64,000 nt of DNA, from assembly GCF_021025955.1 (NCBI RefSeq), contig NZ_JAJNCL010000004.1, positions 369,371-433,370 on the forward strand. Direction: 5' to 3'. This DNA comes from Rhodococcus qingshengii. GTDB lineage: Bacteria > Actinomycetota > Actinomycetes > Mycobacteriales > Mycobacteriaceae. This document shows positions 50,587 through 59,860 of this stretch, piece after piece. How positions within the stretch are numbered: position 1 is the stretch's first letter; every line of letters begins with the position of its first letter. The position numbers were made by a program, and so were the translations under genes. The notes under the pieces are model-generated. The model saw nothing but the letters and a program-made list of their open reading frames with translations. It was not told the DNA's origin and made no database searches.

Positions 50587-52947
50587 ATGGCCAACGCATT
50601 CAAAGGCGTCGTCAACCTCGATATTCGCGATTCGATTCCCGACTGGAGCCCGTACGAGCAGCCGAAGGCCGCCGCCGGCACACCGAATATTCTTTACATC
50701 GTTCTCGACGACGTCGGATTTGGCGCCTTGGGTTGTTACGGGGGACCGATCGAGACGCCGAACATCGACCGCATCGCGGGCAACGGATTGCGGTACGGGC
50801 AGTGGCACACCACAGCACTGTGCTCCCCGACGCGATCATGTCTGCTCACCGGGCGAAACCACACGACCAACGGCATGGCTTGCATCAGCGAGTGCGCGGT
50901 CGGTTTTCCCGGTGGAAACGGTCACATCCCTCCCGAATGTGCCACGCTCGCCGAGGTTCTGGTCGAGCAGGGATTCAGCACCGCGATGGTCGGCAAATGG
51001 CACCTGTGCGCAGAAGACGAGATGAATCTTGCTTCCACGAAACGGAATTGGCCGGTCGGCCGCGGATTCGAGCGGTTCTACGGCTTTCTCGGTGCCGAGA
51101 CCAATCAGTGGTATCCCGACCTCGTCCACGACAACCATCCCGTCGAACAGCCGTCGACGCCCGAAGAGGGGTATCACTTCAGCGTCGACATCACCGACAG
51201 AGCGCTCGAATACATCGGTGACGTGAAGTCGATAGCTCCGGACCGGCCTGTGTTTCTCTACTACGCACCCGGGTGCGCACACGCTCCGCATCACGCGCCC
51301 CGCGAATGGGCCGATCGCTACGCAGGCAGGTTCGACGCAGGGTACGAAGCCATGCGGGATGAGATTCTGGCCAGGCAGAAGGAAATGGGACTTGTCCCGA
51401 AAGACACGACCCTGCCCTCACTCAACCCGATAGGCACTCCTGAGACCCGCACCGGACCCGACGGCGAACCGTTCCCGCCGCTGGATTTCACCCGCCCCTG
51501 GGACACTCTCTCCGCTGATGAGCAGCGACTGTTCTCACGGATGGCGGAGGTGTACGCGGGCTTCCTCTCGCACTGCGACGATCAGATCGGACGCCTGCTC
51601 GGATACCTCGAAGAAATCGAGCAGCTCGACAACACGATCATCGTGGTGGTCTCAGACAACGGTGCCAGCGGTGAGGGCGGACCCGACGGATCTGTCAACG
51701 AGAACAAGATTGCGAACGGCGTACCCGACGACCTAGCCGAGAACCTGGCAAAACTGGACGAGTTGGGCAGCACCGAGACGTACAACCACTATCCCAACGG
51801 GTGGGCGATGGCGTTCAACACGCCCTTCAAGATGTGGAAGCGATACTCGTTCAACGGTGGAACCTGCGACCCATGCATCATCTCGTGGCCGGAGGGTATC
51901 GATGCCCGTGGCGAGATTCGAGATCAGTACCACCACGCCATCGACGTCGTCCCGACTCTGCTCGACTGCGTCGGCGTCGACTTGCCCGACACGGTGAAGG
52001 GATACACCCAGCACCCGATCCAAGGCGTGAGCATGCGGTACAGCTTCGACGCCGGCAACATCCCCACCGCCAAGCACACCCAGTTCTATTCGATGCTCGG
52101 AGGACGAGGAATTTGGCATGACGGCTGGAAGGCCGTCACCACGCACCCGACTCTGAGCGGGTGGGGCCATTTCTCGGAAGACACCTGGGAGCTCTACCAC
52201 ACGGAGGTGGACCGAGCCGAGCTCCGGAACCTTGCGGATGAAGAACCCGGCAGGCTGGCAGAGCTGGTGGGGTTGTGGTTCCACGAGGCCGGTGCCAATC
52301 AAGCTCTGCCACTGGACGATCGGTCCGGTGTCGAACTTCTCACCACGCCTCGCCCTCAGTTGGCCCCGCCGCGAAACCGGTATGTCTACCGCCCGGGCGG
52401 AGCCGAGGTGCCGGAGGCCGTCGCTGTCAACCTTCGTAATCGTTCATTCTCGATCGGGGCAGTTGTCGATTTGGCCGAACCAGGTGCGACCGGTGTGCTT
52501 TTTTCGCATGGCGGCAGGTTCGGTGGTCATTCGCTGTACGTCAAGGACAACCGCCTGCATTACGTGTACAACTTCCTCGGCAGTGAACAGCAGAAGATCG
52601 ATGCCACCGAAGACCTTCCGATCGGCGAAAATATAATCTTGGCAGCAACTTTCGAGAAGGAAGGCGAGGATCCGCCGGGCACTGCGCACGGGGTGCTCGG
52701 CCTCTACTACGGCGATCGGAAAGTCGGTGAGGGCAGAATCCGCACTCAGCCAGGCAAGTTCAGCATCGGCGGCGGCGAAGGGCTCAATGCAGGCCGTGAC
52801 AGCGGGGAGCCCGTAACCGACGACTACCCGGGTACGTCACCATGGGCGTTTACCGGTGGAACGCTCAACCGGGTGGCCATCGACGTCAGTGGTGAACCGT
52901 ACGTCGACCTCGAACGCGAAGCAGTGGCGATGCTCTCGCGTGAATGA
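50587..52947 (+). CDS. Type I sulfatase (AtsD-like arylsulfatase)
   Basis: 786 residues from ATG 50587 with AAGGAG upstream. Metal-site D-D-V-G-F-G near 41-46, the formylglycine motif C-S-P-T-R-S at 79-84 inside L-C-S-P-T-R-S-C-L-L-T-G-R, and V-S-D-N-G-A-S near 350. The C-terminal ~180 residues are a separate beta-rich domain. Length and layout fit mycobacterial AtsD. No signal peptide, so it acts in the cytoplasm; it needs a formylglycine-generating enzyme that is not in this window. Confidence 0.92.
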   Translation: MANAFKGVVNLDIRDSIPDWSPYEQPKAAAGTPNILYIVLDDVGFGALGCYGGPIETPNIDRIAGNGLRYGQWHTTALCSPTRSCLLTGRNHTTNGMACISECAVGFPGGNGHIPPECATLAEVLVEQGFSTAMVGKWHLCAEDEMNLASTKRNWPVGRGFERFYGFLGAETNQWYPDLVHDNHPVEQPSTPEEGYHFSVDITDRALEYIGDVKSIAPDRPVFLYYAPGCAHAPHHAPREWADRYAGRFDAGYEAMRDEILARQKEMGLVPKDTTLPSLNPIGTPETRTGPDGEPFPPLDFTRPWDTLSADEQRLFSRMAEVYAGFLSHCDDQIGRLLGYLEEIEQLDNTIIVVVSDNGASGEGGPDGSVNENKIANGVPDDLAENLAKLDELGSTETYNHYPNGWAMAFNTPFKMWKRYSFNGGTCDPCIISWPEGIDARGEIRDQYHHAIDVVPTLLDCVGVDLPDTVKGYTQHPIQGVSMRYSFDAGNIPTAKHTQFYSMLGGRGIWHDGWKAVTTHPTLSGWGHFSEDTWELYHTEVDRAELRNLADEEPGRLAELVGLWFHEAGANQALPLDDRSGVELLTTPRPQLAPPRNRYVYRPGGAEVPEAVAVNLRNRSFSIGAVVDLAEPGATGVLFSHGGRFGGHSLYVKDNRLHYVYNFLGSEQQKIDATEDLPIGENIILAATFEKEGEDPPGTAHGVLGLYYGDRKVGEGRIRTQPGKFSIGGGEGLNAGRDSGEPVTDDYPGTSPWAFTGGTLNRVAIDVSGEPYVDLEREAVAMLSRE

Positions 52948-52962
52948 CAGTTCCGGGTGCGT

Positions 52963-53736
52963 CTAATCCGAGCCGGGCGGAAGGTATCGCACGGTAGGTG
53001 TTCCGCCGGGACCGTCCAAGCGGACCTCGACGTCGACCTGGTAGACCTCGGCTATCAGGTCGGCGGTGAGGACCTCGGTCGGGCTTCCGTGGGCAACGAT
53101 GGATCCCCGGTTCAGCATCACTATCGAATCGCAGAACATGGCGGCCAGATTCAGATCGTGCAATGCCATGATCGTGGTGGTGGGCAGGCGTCGTACGAGC
53201 GCGAGCAGTTCGAGTTGGTGGTTGATGTCCAGGTGATTGGTCGGTTCGTCGAGTAGCAGCTCGTGGGGTTCCTGGGCGAGGGCGCGCGCGATCTGGACGC
53301 GCTGTCGCTCCCCTCCGGACAGGGTGTGCCACGACCGGTCCAGCATGCCGGCGAGGCCGGTGTGTTCGATCGCTGCGCGGACGGCGTCGCGATCGGAATC
53401 GGATTGCCCGCCCCACAGTCCGCGGTGCGGTGTGCGTCCGAGTTCGACGACCTCGGCAACAGTCAGATCGATCTCGGTGTTGCTGTGCTGGTCGACGGTG
53501 GCGATCCGGCGCGCGACGTCGCGGCGTTTCCAGTCGGACAACGGAGTCTGGTCCAGGGTCACTTCGCCGGCTGTCGGACGATTCTGCCCGGCAAGAAGTT
53601 TCAGCAGCGTCGACTTTCCCGAGCCGTTGGGGCCGAGAAGTCCCACCGTGCTGCCTGTGGTGGGGGAGACATCGAGGTCATCGACGATGAGTGCCCCTCC
53701 GACGCGCCAGCTGATACCGGTTGCTTCGAGTGTCAT
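52963..53736 (-). CDS. ABC transporter ATPase, corrinoid/siderophore type
   Basis: From ATG 53736 (ATGA overlap) 257 residues. Walker A G-P-N-G-S-G-K-S-T near 34-42, signature L-S-G-G-E-R-Q-R-V near 139, Walker B L-L-L-D-E-P-T-N-H-L-D. FecE/BtuD branch. It is the last gene of the cobalamin-riboswitch operon, energising the FecCD permease. Confidence 0.93.
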   Translation of the reverse strand: MTLEATGISWRVGGALIVDDLDVSPTTGSTVGLLGPNGSGKSTLLKLLAGQNRPTAGEVTLDQTPLSDWKRRDVARRIATVDQHSNTEIDLTVAEVVELGRTPHRGLWGGQSDSDRDAVRAAIEHTGLAGMLDRSWHTLSGGERQRVQIARALAQEPHELLLDEPTNHLDINHQLELLALVRRLPTTTIMALHDLNLAAMFCDSIVMLNRGSIVAHGSPTEVLTADLIAEVYQVDVEVRLDGPGGTPTVRYLPPGSD

Positions 53737-54773
53737 GGCCTGGCCTTCCGTCTCCAGAGGATGACGGCAAACGCGGGCACACCGACCAGCGCGGTCACCA
53801 CACCGGCCGGGAGTTCTTGCGGCGCAATGGCTGTGCGTGCCACAGCGTCGACCCAGACGAGGAAGATCGAGCCGATCAGTGCGGACGCGGGCAGCAGTCG
53901 CCGGTGACTCGGACCGACGAGAGCCCGCGCCGCGTGCGGGAGGACGAGGCCCACGAAGCCGATGGCGCCTGCGACGCTCACGATCACCGCGGTCATCAAA
54001 GCTGTTGCCAGCAACAAGGTCAGCCGTACCCGCCACACGTTCACTCCCAGCGACGACGCCGCGTCTTCACCGAAGGCGAAGGCGTCGAGTGCACGGGAGT
54101 GAGTTAGACAGACCACGAGGCCGACTGCCACCACCGCCGCGCAGAGCGCGACATCGAGCCAATCGGCGCCGCCGAGTGAGCCCAGGAGCCAGAACATCAC
54201 ACCGCGGGTCTGCTCTGGATCGGCCGAGGTGATGACGATGAACGAGGTGAGCGCGGAGAACAGTTGGGTCGCGGCGACACCGGCCAGGATCACCCGATCC
54301 GGCGTGCCGCCGGCCGCATGGGCGAGCAGCAGCACCAGAGCGAAGGAGATCACCGCGCCGATGAAGGCGCCGCTCGACAATCCGACCACCCCTGACCCCA
54401 CTCCGAGGATCACGATCAGAACGGCACCGGTCGAGGCCCCGGACGAGATACCGAGGACAAACGGATCGGCCAGCGGATTGCGAAGCAGCGACTGCATGAT
54501 CGCTCCGCACAATCCGAGGCCCGCACCGCAGAGCGCGGCGAGCAGAGTACGCGGCAGACGGAGATCCCACACGATGCCGTCGCGGATAGGGGTGACGTCC
54601 GCCGCGGTACCGCCGAGATGGCCGACGACGATCGAGGCCACCTCGCCGACCGACAGACCGGCCGGCCCCAACGTGATCGCCACGGCGGCCGAACCGGCCA
54701 GCGTGACAACACCGATCACCCACAGCAGGGTGACGGATTTCGGGTTGTCACGCAGCCGAACTCTTGTCGTCAT
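53733..54773 (-). CDS. FecCD-family permease, corrinoid type
   Basis: 346 residues, about ten helices, with L-P-R-T-L-L-A-A-L-C-G-A-G-L-G near 70, G-I-S-S-G-A-S-T-G-A near 105 and H-A-A-R-A-L-V-G-P-S-H near 285, all typical FecCD/BtuC features. It overlaps the methyltransferase and ATPase genes by 4 bp each (ATGA), so the set is translated as a unit. Confidence 0.93.
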   Translation of the reverse strand: MTTRVRLRDNPKSVTLLWVIGVVTLAGSAAVAITLGPAGLSVGEVASIVVGHLGGTAADVTPIRDGIVWDLRLPRTLLAALCGAGLGLCGAIMQSLLRNPLADPFVLGISSGASTGAVLIVILGVGSGVVGLSSGAFIGAVISFALVLLLAHAAGGTPDRVILAGVAATQLFSALTSFIVITSADPEQTRGVMFWLLGSLGGADWLDVALCAAVVAVGLVVCLTHSRALDAFAFGEDAASSLGVNVWRVRLTLLLATALMTAVIVSVAGAIGFVGLVLPHAARALVGPSHRRLLPASALIGSIFLVWVDAVARTAIAPQELPAGVVTALVGVPAFAVILWRRKARP

Positions 54774-55522
54774 CTCACGCCGTAGACCACGTAGTCGTCG
54801 AACAGTTGCCAGACCGTTCCCGACTCCCGAAAACCTGCCTGCGCGAGCGCCGCCAACTGGAAGTCGACGGCGGTGGGCGCGGCGGCGTCACGTCCGGCGA
54901 ATCTGCGCTCACGCTCGTCGGTCAGTGCCCCGATGCCGGGAGTGGCCCGCAACCCGTCCCACCAGCTGTCCCACTCGGGAGCACCGGCCGCAAAAGCGGA
55001 GCGTTGTGTCTGCTCGTCGTGAGCTTTCGCCCATCGCCTTATGACGGGGGAGCGGCCGTCGAAGCGAAAGTGATCACCGTTGAGCAGGACACCGTCTGGG
55101 CTCAGCAGTTCGCGGCACTGCCGGTACACCTCGACGAGCTGCTGCGGTTGCAACCAGTGCAGTGCGGTCGTCGACACGATCGCCTGAACCGGCGCAGTCA
55201 CTGCAGTCGGCCAATCGGCTCCCGCCAGGTCTGCGTCGATCAGCTGCAGTCGGCCACCGAAACGAGTCGACGACTGACGGGCGACTTCCAGCAGCATCGG
55301 GTCGTAATCGATCCCTACAACGCCGGCGTGCTCGAACTTCTCGAGGATCCGGGCGCTCAGTGAACCCGGCCCGCAGGCGAGGTCGACGACCGTGAAGGGT
55401 GTCTGCGCGTACTGCAATTCGAGAACGTCGAGAATTACGTCGAAGCGCTTCTCGCGATCCGCGATGTATGCCGCTTGCTGGTCGTCCCACTGACGCACCA
55501 GTTCTCTGATCTCCGCGGACAT
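54770..55522 (-). CDS. Class I SAM-dependent methyltransferase
   Basis: 250 residues with motif I V-V-D-L-A-C-G-P-G-S near 44-53 and post-I G-I-D-Y-D-P near 70. The rest (T-T-A-L-H-W-L near 118) is of the small-molecule or protein methylase type. It sits between the binding protein and the permease of a B12-riboswitch operon, directly adjoining the binding-protein stop. A corrinoid or siderophore modification is a possible role; the sequence alone does not show the substrate. Confidence 0.85.
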   Translation of the reverse strand: MSAEIRELVRQWDDQQAAYIADREKRFDVILDVLELQYAQTPFTVVDLACGPGSLSARILEKFEHAGVVGIDYDPMLLEVARQSSTRFGGRLQLIDADLAGADWPTAVTAPVQAIVSTTALHWLQPQQLVEVYRQCRELLSPDGVLLNGDHFRFDGRSPVIRRWAKAHDEQTQRSAFAAGAPEWDSWWDGLRATPGIGALTDERERRFAGRDAAAPTAVDFQLAALAQAGFRESGTVWQLFDDYVVYGVR

Positions 55523-56518
55523 CTAGACCACACCCAACTGGCGCAGCCCGTCGGAGAGCTGTTCGATGCCACCGACATTGCGGATCGAGGGATCCATCGT
55601 CGTGCCTTCGAGGATGATGTAGCGCTTGGTCTTCACTGCGGTGAGCTTGCTGGCGACCGGGTCCGATTCGAGGAACGCGATCTTGTCTGCGGCACTGTCA
55701 CCGTCTCCGCCGCGGTCGAGATCAGCGAGCACCAGCACGGTCGGATCTCGATCGAGCACACTCTCCCAACCGATTTCGGGCCAGTACTGTTTGTTGTCGT
55801 CGAAGGCGTTTTTCGCACCCACCGCATCGGTCATGATTCCCGGTGCGCCGCAACATCCGGCGAAGTACGGAGTCTTCGTGGCGGCGTACCACCACGCCAG
55901 CGTCACGTCTTCGGCTCCCAGTGACGCCGTGGCGGTGGCCGCGCGATCCTTCAGGCTCTCGGTCAGCTCGGAACCTTTGTCTTTGACATCGAACAGTGTT
56001 GCCACGTCGCCGATTTCGGAGTAGAGGTCGTCGAGCGTGAGGGCCTTGCTCTGCTCGGCATCCTGACCGGTGCACTCACTGGGCGACTGATACGTCGCGA
56101 CCCCGAGGTCGGTGAACTTGGTCCGGTCGGCGATGCCTTCCGAGGTGAACGTGTAGTTGAAGGTCGTGTAGACCATGTCCGGTTCGCGTTCGAGGACACT
56201 CTCGAATGAAGGGAACTCGGTGTCGAAGGCCTTCACTTGACCACGCGCCTCGCGCAGTTCAGGGAGGACGTCGTCATCGCTCATGGCGTAGCCGGCCATC
56301 CGGTCCTGCACTCCCAGCGCGAACAGCATTTCGGCCGCAGGCTGATTTACCGCGATCGCCCGTTCGATCGGTCGCTCCACCGTGACGTCTCGGCCACAGT
56401 TCTGGACTGAGGCGCTGGATTGTTCGGCAGAACTGTCGTCGGAGGAACAGGCAACCAACGATGCGCCCAACAGGGCTGCAACGGCAGCGGCGGGTAGGCG
56501 AAGTCTGGACAGACGCAT
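55523..56518 (-). CDS. Corrinoid/siderophore-binding lipoprotein (BtuF-like)
   Basis: From ATG 56518 331 residues with a lipobox L-V-A-C at 21-24. P-I-E-R-A-I-A-V-N-Q-P-A-A-E-M-L-F-A-L-G near 55, and W-Y-A-A-T-K-T-P-Y-F-A-G-C-C-G-A-P-G-I-M-T-D near 210 are typical of helical-backbone binding proteins. The two adjacent Cys and Gly-Ala are unusual. The cobalamin riboswitch upstream makes cobalamin, cobinamide or cobalt the likely cargo. Confidence 0.88.
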   Translation of the reverse strand: MRLSRLRLPAAAVAALLGASLVACSSDDSSAEQSSASVQNCGRDVTVERPIERAIAVNQPAAEMLFALGVQDRMAGYAMSDDDVLPELREARGQVKAFDTEFPSFESVLEREPDMVYTTFNYTFTSEGIADRTKFTDLGVATYQSPSECTGQDAEQSKALTLDDLYSEIGDVATLFDVKDKGSELTESLKDRAATATASLGAEDVTLAWWYAATKTPYFAGCCGAPGIMTDAVGAKNAFDDNKQYWPEIGWESVLDRDPTVLVLADLDRGGDGDSAADKIAFLESDPVASKLTAVKTKRYIILEGTTMDPSIRNVGGIEQLSDGLRQLGVV

Positions 56519-56579
56519 GGAATCTCGTTCTCGCAGGGGCTCGTTCGCGGAACCCGTTACCGTGTGAACAGGCGTCTGT

Positions 56580-56757
56580 TGACCCCTGCTGCCAGCCGGT
56601 ATTCGGACTCGAGATCGCCCCACCCGAGCGCCTTCCCGGATTCTCATCCAGTGGCGTAAGCCCGGGCGGTCACCCTCACCGCTGCGCGTCAGTTCCGGAT
56701 TCACACCGGATTCCCTGACCCCCTGTGTGGAGGTCCGCTGGCACAGAGGAACTTATC
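56580..56757 (-). promoter_or_regulatory. Cobalamin riboswitch
   Basis: On the minus strand the conserved elements appear in order: GGGAATCCGGTGTGAATCC-type segment near 56685-56715, a G-C rich arm, GGGAAGGCGC near 56630-56638, and the B12 box in GAGTCCGAATACCGGC near 56595-56612. It lies 62 bp upstream of the BtuF-like gene and will reduce expression of the ABC operon when cobalamin is plentiful. Confidence 0.9.
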
Positions 56758-56797
56758 ACCGCAGTGCACGGCCGGTCAGGTCGGCCGGTGTACGCGA

Positions 56798-57513
56798 TCA
56801 GATCTCGATGGCCAGGTCGTCGATGTCGGTCAGGGTTCCACCGTCGGCGAGGATGCGCCCGTAGTTCTCGCGCCGACGGAGGTCGATCTCGGCGTTGCTG
56901 ATGCCCTGCTTCCGGTAGCCGAATATCGCGACGTCGTTTTTGTCGAGCCCGACGGTCGACCGAAAGTGCTTCCGGATTGCGCGCTTCTCACTGCGCTCAC
57001 CGGCGCCCCACACTACGTAGCTCTCGGGATCGGCGAGCTCGCTCACTTTTTCTGGACGACACCGCAATACCCGCGTTGCAATCGATCATCGAGCAGTTGC
57101 CTGCCGACGTCGTCGGAATCGGCTGGGTCACAACAGATGACGAGGTCGCCTGCACCGAACTGCCCACCCTCCCTGGTCTGGCGCTTCTGTCCGTGCAGGA
57201 CCACGTCGATGACGATCGATCCGCTCGCTGAATCGTAGGAACTCACCGTGTACACGCGCGAGGCGTCGTCGAAGCCCGGCCCGAGATTCATGCGTACCGT
57301 CACATTCGGGCGTGACCAGGTTGGGTCGTCGGTCGACTCGCTCAAGCGAGCGGTGATCCTCAGTAGATGGTCGCTCGGTCGCTCCATTGCCTCGACGGTC
57401 GCGAGAACGTCGTTGAGTCCGCGATTGTGGTCGGCGCTGCGTAGCACCGCAGTTGGCATCTTGGTTGGCATCTTGGTTGGTGTAGTACCGGCGACGTCGG
57501 GTGCATTTGTCAT
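56798..57513 (-). pseudogene. Siderophore-interacting protein (SIP), internally inverted
   Basis: The N-terminal FAD-binding part reads on the minus strand from ATG 57513 (R-V-Y-T-V-S-S-Y-D, then V-V-L-H-G near 57215), and the C-terminal SIP part also on the minus strand from about 57060 (S-Y-V-V-W-G-A-G-E-R-S, V-A-I-F-G-Y). But the middle (D-D-T-A-I-P-A-L-Q-S-I-I-E-Q-L-P) reads on the plus strand, about 57050-57215. A piece of the gene has been flipped in place, with some loss at the joins. SIP proteins reduce ferric siderophores; this copy cannot. An iron-box-like site lies upstream (57550-57568). Confidence 0.75.
57453..57480. repeat. 12-bp tandem duplication in the SIP N-terminus
   Basis: TTGGCATCTTGG occurs twice in a row (57453-57464, 57465-57476) plus TTGG, giving a repeated T-K-M-P near residues 13-20 of the broken SIP gene. 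It looks like a young slippage duplication. Confidence 0.75.
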
Positions 57514-57995
57514 CGGTTGTGCTCCTGGATCGGATTGTTGAGGTGACGACCAGGTGAGTGCTGCCTAAGTAGGTTCAGTTGTCCGGAAGCGACATCTGCT
57601 TACCTGAAAGGACACGCTCCGCGAACAATGCATTTGAGCGACCTGTGCTCGCGCTGCTACCGTGCTTGTGATGTCCATACGCCGCTCTTCTCTCGCTTCC
57701 GGCCGTGCACTGCGCACGGCCCGATTCGGCGTAGCGACATTCCGACGGGGGCGTAAGGCGATCGACCGCCGCCCCTCTGGTCTCGTCTGGATCGAAAGAG
57801 CCTTGGCCGCACCGGCCGGATCCGTCTGACATTCGCCACTTCGGCGGGCATTGCCTCGCTGAGATTTCGCAGTGCCGCACCTGTTGCAGTGCTGCGCATT
57901 TCCCGTACCTGAAGTTTCTCGCGGGTGAGTTGTGAGTGTCGGCGCCACCGAGCCTGGATTACCAGCCAACTCGTTTTCGTGAAAGGTACACAGCA
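57514..57995. other. Region between the SIP gene and the SDR gene
   Basis: The left part holds the SIP promoter with an iron-box-like sequence (57550-57568, about 12 of 19 matches to the DtxR/IdeR consensus). A plus-strand frame 57671-57829 gives a 52-residue basic peptide (S-I-R-R-S-S-L-A-S-G-R-A-L-R-T-A) without a clear ribosome site; I do not call it as a gene. Nothing else convincing. Confidence 0.45.
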
Positions 57996-58787
57996 ATGAA
58001 TCGTTTCGAAGGTCGTCGTATTCTCGTCACCGGCGCAGGATCTGGAATCGGGCAGGCCACCGCGCTGCGGTTGCTCGCCGAAGGTGGCCGAGTGGTTGCT
58101 GCCGACATCTCCGAGAAGGGTTTGGCGAACACCCGGAAGTCGGCAGAACATGCCTCGACGGAGGGTCGCCTCGACACCCTCGTCGTCGATGTCGGTGACG
58201 AGAGTTCCGTCATCGAGGTTGTGGGTCAGGCGATTTCGACTCTCGGCGGATTGGACGTACTGGTCAACGCCGCCGGGATACTGCGTGGTGGGCACACCCA
58301 CGAGACCTCGCTGGGCCTGTGGAATCAGGTGCTCTCCGTGAACTTGACGGGCACTTTCCTCGTCACTCGTCAGGCACTGCCGGCTCTCCTTGCCACCGGC
58401 AACGCAGTCGTGGTGAATTTCAGTTCCACCTCCGCTGCCTTCGCGCACCCGTACATGGCCGCGTATGCCGCAAGTAAGGGAGGAATCCAGTCCTTCACTC
58501 ACGCACTGGCTCTCGAATACGGGAAGCAGGGTCTGCGTGCCGTCGCGGTGGCTCCAGGCAGTGTGAAGAGCGGGATCACCGACACTACGGCGTCGTACTT
58601 GCCTGAAGACACCGACTGGTCGCTCTTCGGCAAGTTGTCACCGATTCTGAGCACTGATCTGGAGTCCGGTGGTGCCCCCATGGCCGGGCCGGAAAGTGTT
58701 GCGGGAGTTATCGCGATGCTGGCATCCGACGATGGTGCCTTCATCACGGGCACGGAGATCCGTGTCGACGGCGGCACACACGCCTGA
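57996..58787 (+). CDS. SDR-family oxidoreductase
   Basis: From ATG 57996 (GAAAGG upstream) 263 residues. T-G-A-G-S-G-I-G at 12-19, N-A-A-G near 87-90, S-S-T-S near 137 and Y-A-A-S-K near 150-154, ending in a G-x-x-I-R-V-D-G-G-T tail. Classical SDR; substrate not evident. It converges on the broken DUF1254 gene across a 13-bp-stem terminator. Confidence 0.88.
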   Translation: MNRFEGRRILVTGAGSGIGQATALRLLAEGGRVVAADISEKGLANTRKSAEHASTEGRLDTLVVDVGDESSVIEVVGQAISTLGGLDVLVNAAGILRGGHTHETSLGLWNQVLSVNLTGTFLVTRQALPALLATGNAVVVNFSSTSAAFAHPYMAAYAASKGGIQSFTHALALEYGKQGLRAVAVAPGSVKSGITDTTASYLPEDTDWSLFGKLSPILSTDLESGGAPMAGPESVAGVIAMLASDDGAFITGTEIRVDGGTHA

Positions 58788-58796
58788 TTCTGCGTC

Positions 58797-58831
58797 CGTC
58801 TGACGGCCTACTCCAGGCAGGCCGTCAGACG
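58797..58831. terminator. Bidirectional terminator after the SDR gene
   Basis: A perfect 13-bp stem CGTCTGACGGCCT / AGGCCGTCAGACG with a 9-nt loop lies 10 bp past the SDR stop and 8 bp before the convergent gene's stop. Confidence 0.9.
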
Positions 58832-58838
58832 CGAGCCG

Positions 58839-59817
58839 TCATTCTCGCGAGCGAGTGATGGCGGGGACGACGTAGGACTGATCGAGCACGGCGGGCGAAG
58901 GTTCGTACATTCTCAGTACCGGTCGGAAATCCCCGCGCGGGGCGGGCAGCCAGTTTGCCTTCGCCGTGAGATCTTTCGGCTCCTCGTGGCTGATCGTGAT
59001 CGTCAGCGACGAGAGGGCGCTCACCGGCGGAGTGGGGTCGAGTCTGATTGTGTAGGTGTGGGTTCCGTTCAACTGCTCGCCCTGATCGTCGACGTAGGTC
59101 ATGATGTACGCCGCTTCGTAAGGGTGGTTGCCCCACAGCCCGCCCTTGGCGGCCGCGGCGCGTTCGACGATGCGTAACCTGGGATCGGCGATCTTGAATT
59201 GTGGATCGTCGATTGTGCCGACCTCGAAGTGGTCGACGTTGTAGTCGAAGGCGTGGAATGTGAGCTTCCATCCGTTGACTTCGGGGCTGGAGCCTTTCGT
59301 GAGGGCCTCGAGCAGGTTCTTCTCACCGATCGTCAATCCGTCAGCCAACGCGGCTGCCTCGTCAGCAGAGATCGAGTCGGCAGAGTGTGAGGTATAGGGA
59401 GAAGCCCCGGGCTCGTTGATTCCGATCGGCGAGAACGAATCCTGGAGTTCTCGATCGCGTGGGGCCGGCGGAAAGGCCTGTGACCAGATGCGGAATTTCT
59501 CGAGGAACAGGAGGTCCTGGCTTACCCCGGAGTCGGGGACTGGGAGACCCGCCGAGTTCCCGGTGGAGTCGACGACGGTCAGGGTGGTGGCGTCCTGCAA
59601 GGCGTTCACCGCGGGGAGGTCGCCGTCGCCACCGCATGCCCACCGGCCCACGATCGACGCAATGCTCGTGGGAAATCTGATTACCGTGGTCTGGTCCGGC
59701 GGGGTTCGCTCCGACACCGTCGTGAACGTACCGATGGACCTGGTCGAGATTGAAAACGAGGGGAAATCCGTAGATATACGCCTGAGCTGCAAGCTCGGTG
59801 CGGCTGGTGTCGGTCAT
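58839..59817 (-). pseudogene. DUF1254/DUF1214 family protein, internal deletion with frameshift
   Basis: The N-terminus (A-A-Q-A-Y-I-Y-G-F-P-L-V-F-N-L-D-Q-V-H-R-Y-V) reads from ATG 59817, up to G-A-N-P-A-G; then the family's central ~80 residues are missing, and the rest (I-A-S-I-V-G-R-W-A-C-G-G-D-G-D-L-P-A-V, F-R-I-W-S-Q-A-F-P-P-A, and the DUF1214 C-terminal half to 58839) continues in another frame. The junction is near 59690-59710. DUF1254 proteins are exported or cytoplasmic proteins of unknown role; this copy cannot make one. Confidence 0.8.
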
Positions 59818-59860
59818 CTCTGCCCTCTCGTCGTTCATGTCGGTTCGACGTCGAGAAGAC

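Noticed and set aside
57671..57829. 52-residue basic peptide
   Set aside because: No ribosome site; Arg-rich frames arise easily at this base composition. Kept only as a note in the region entry.
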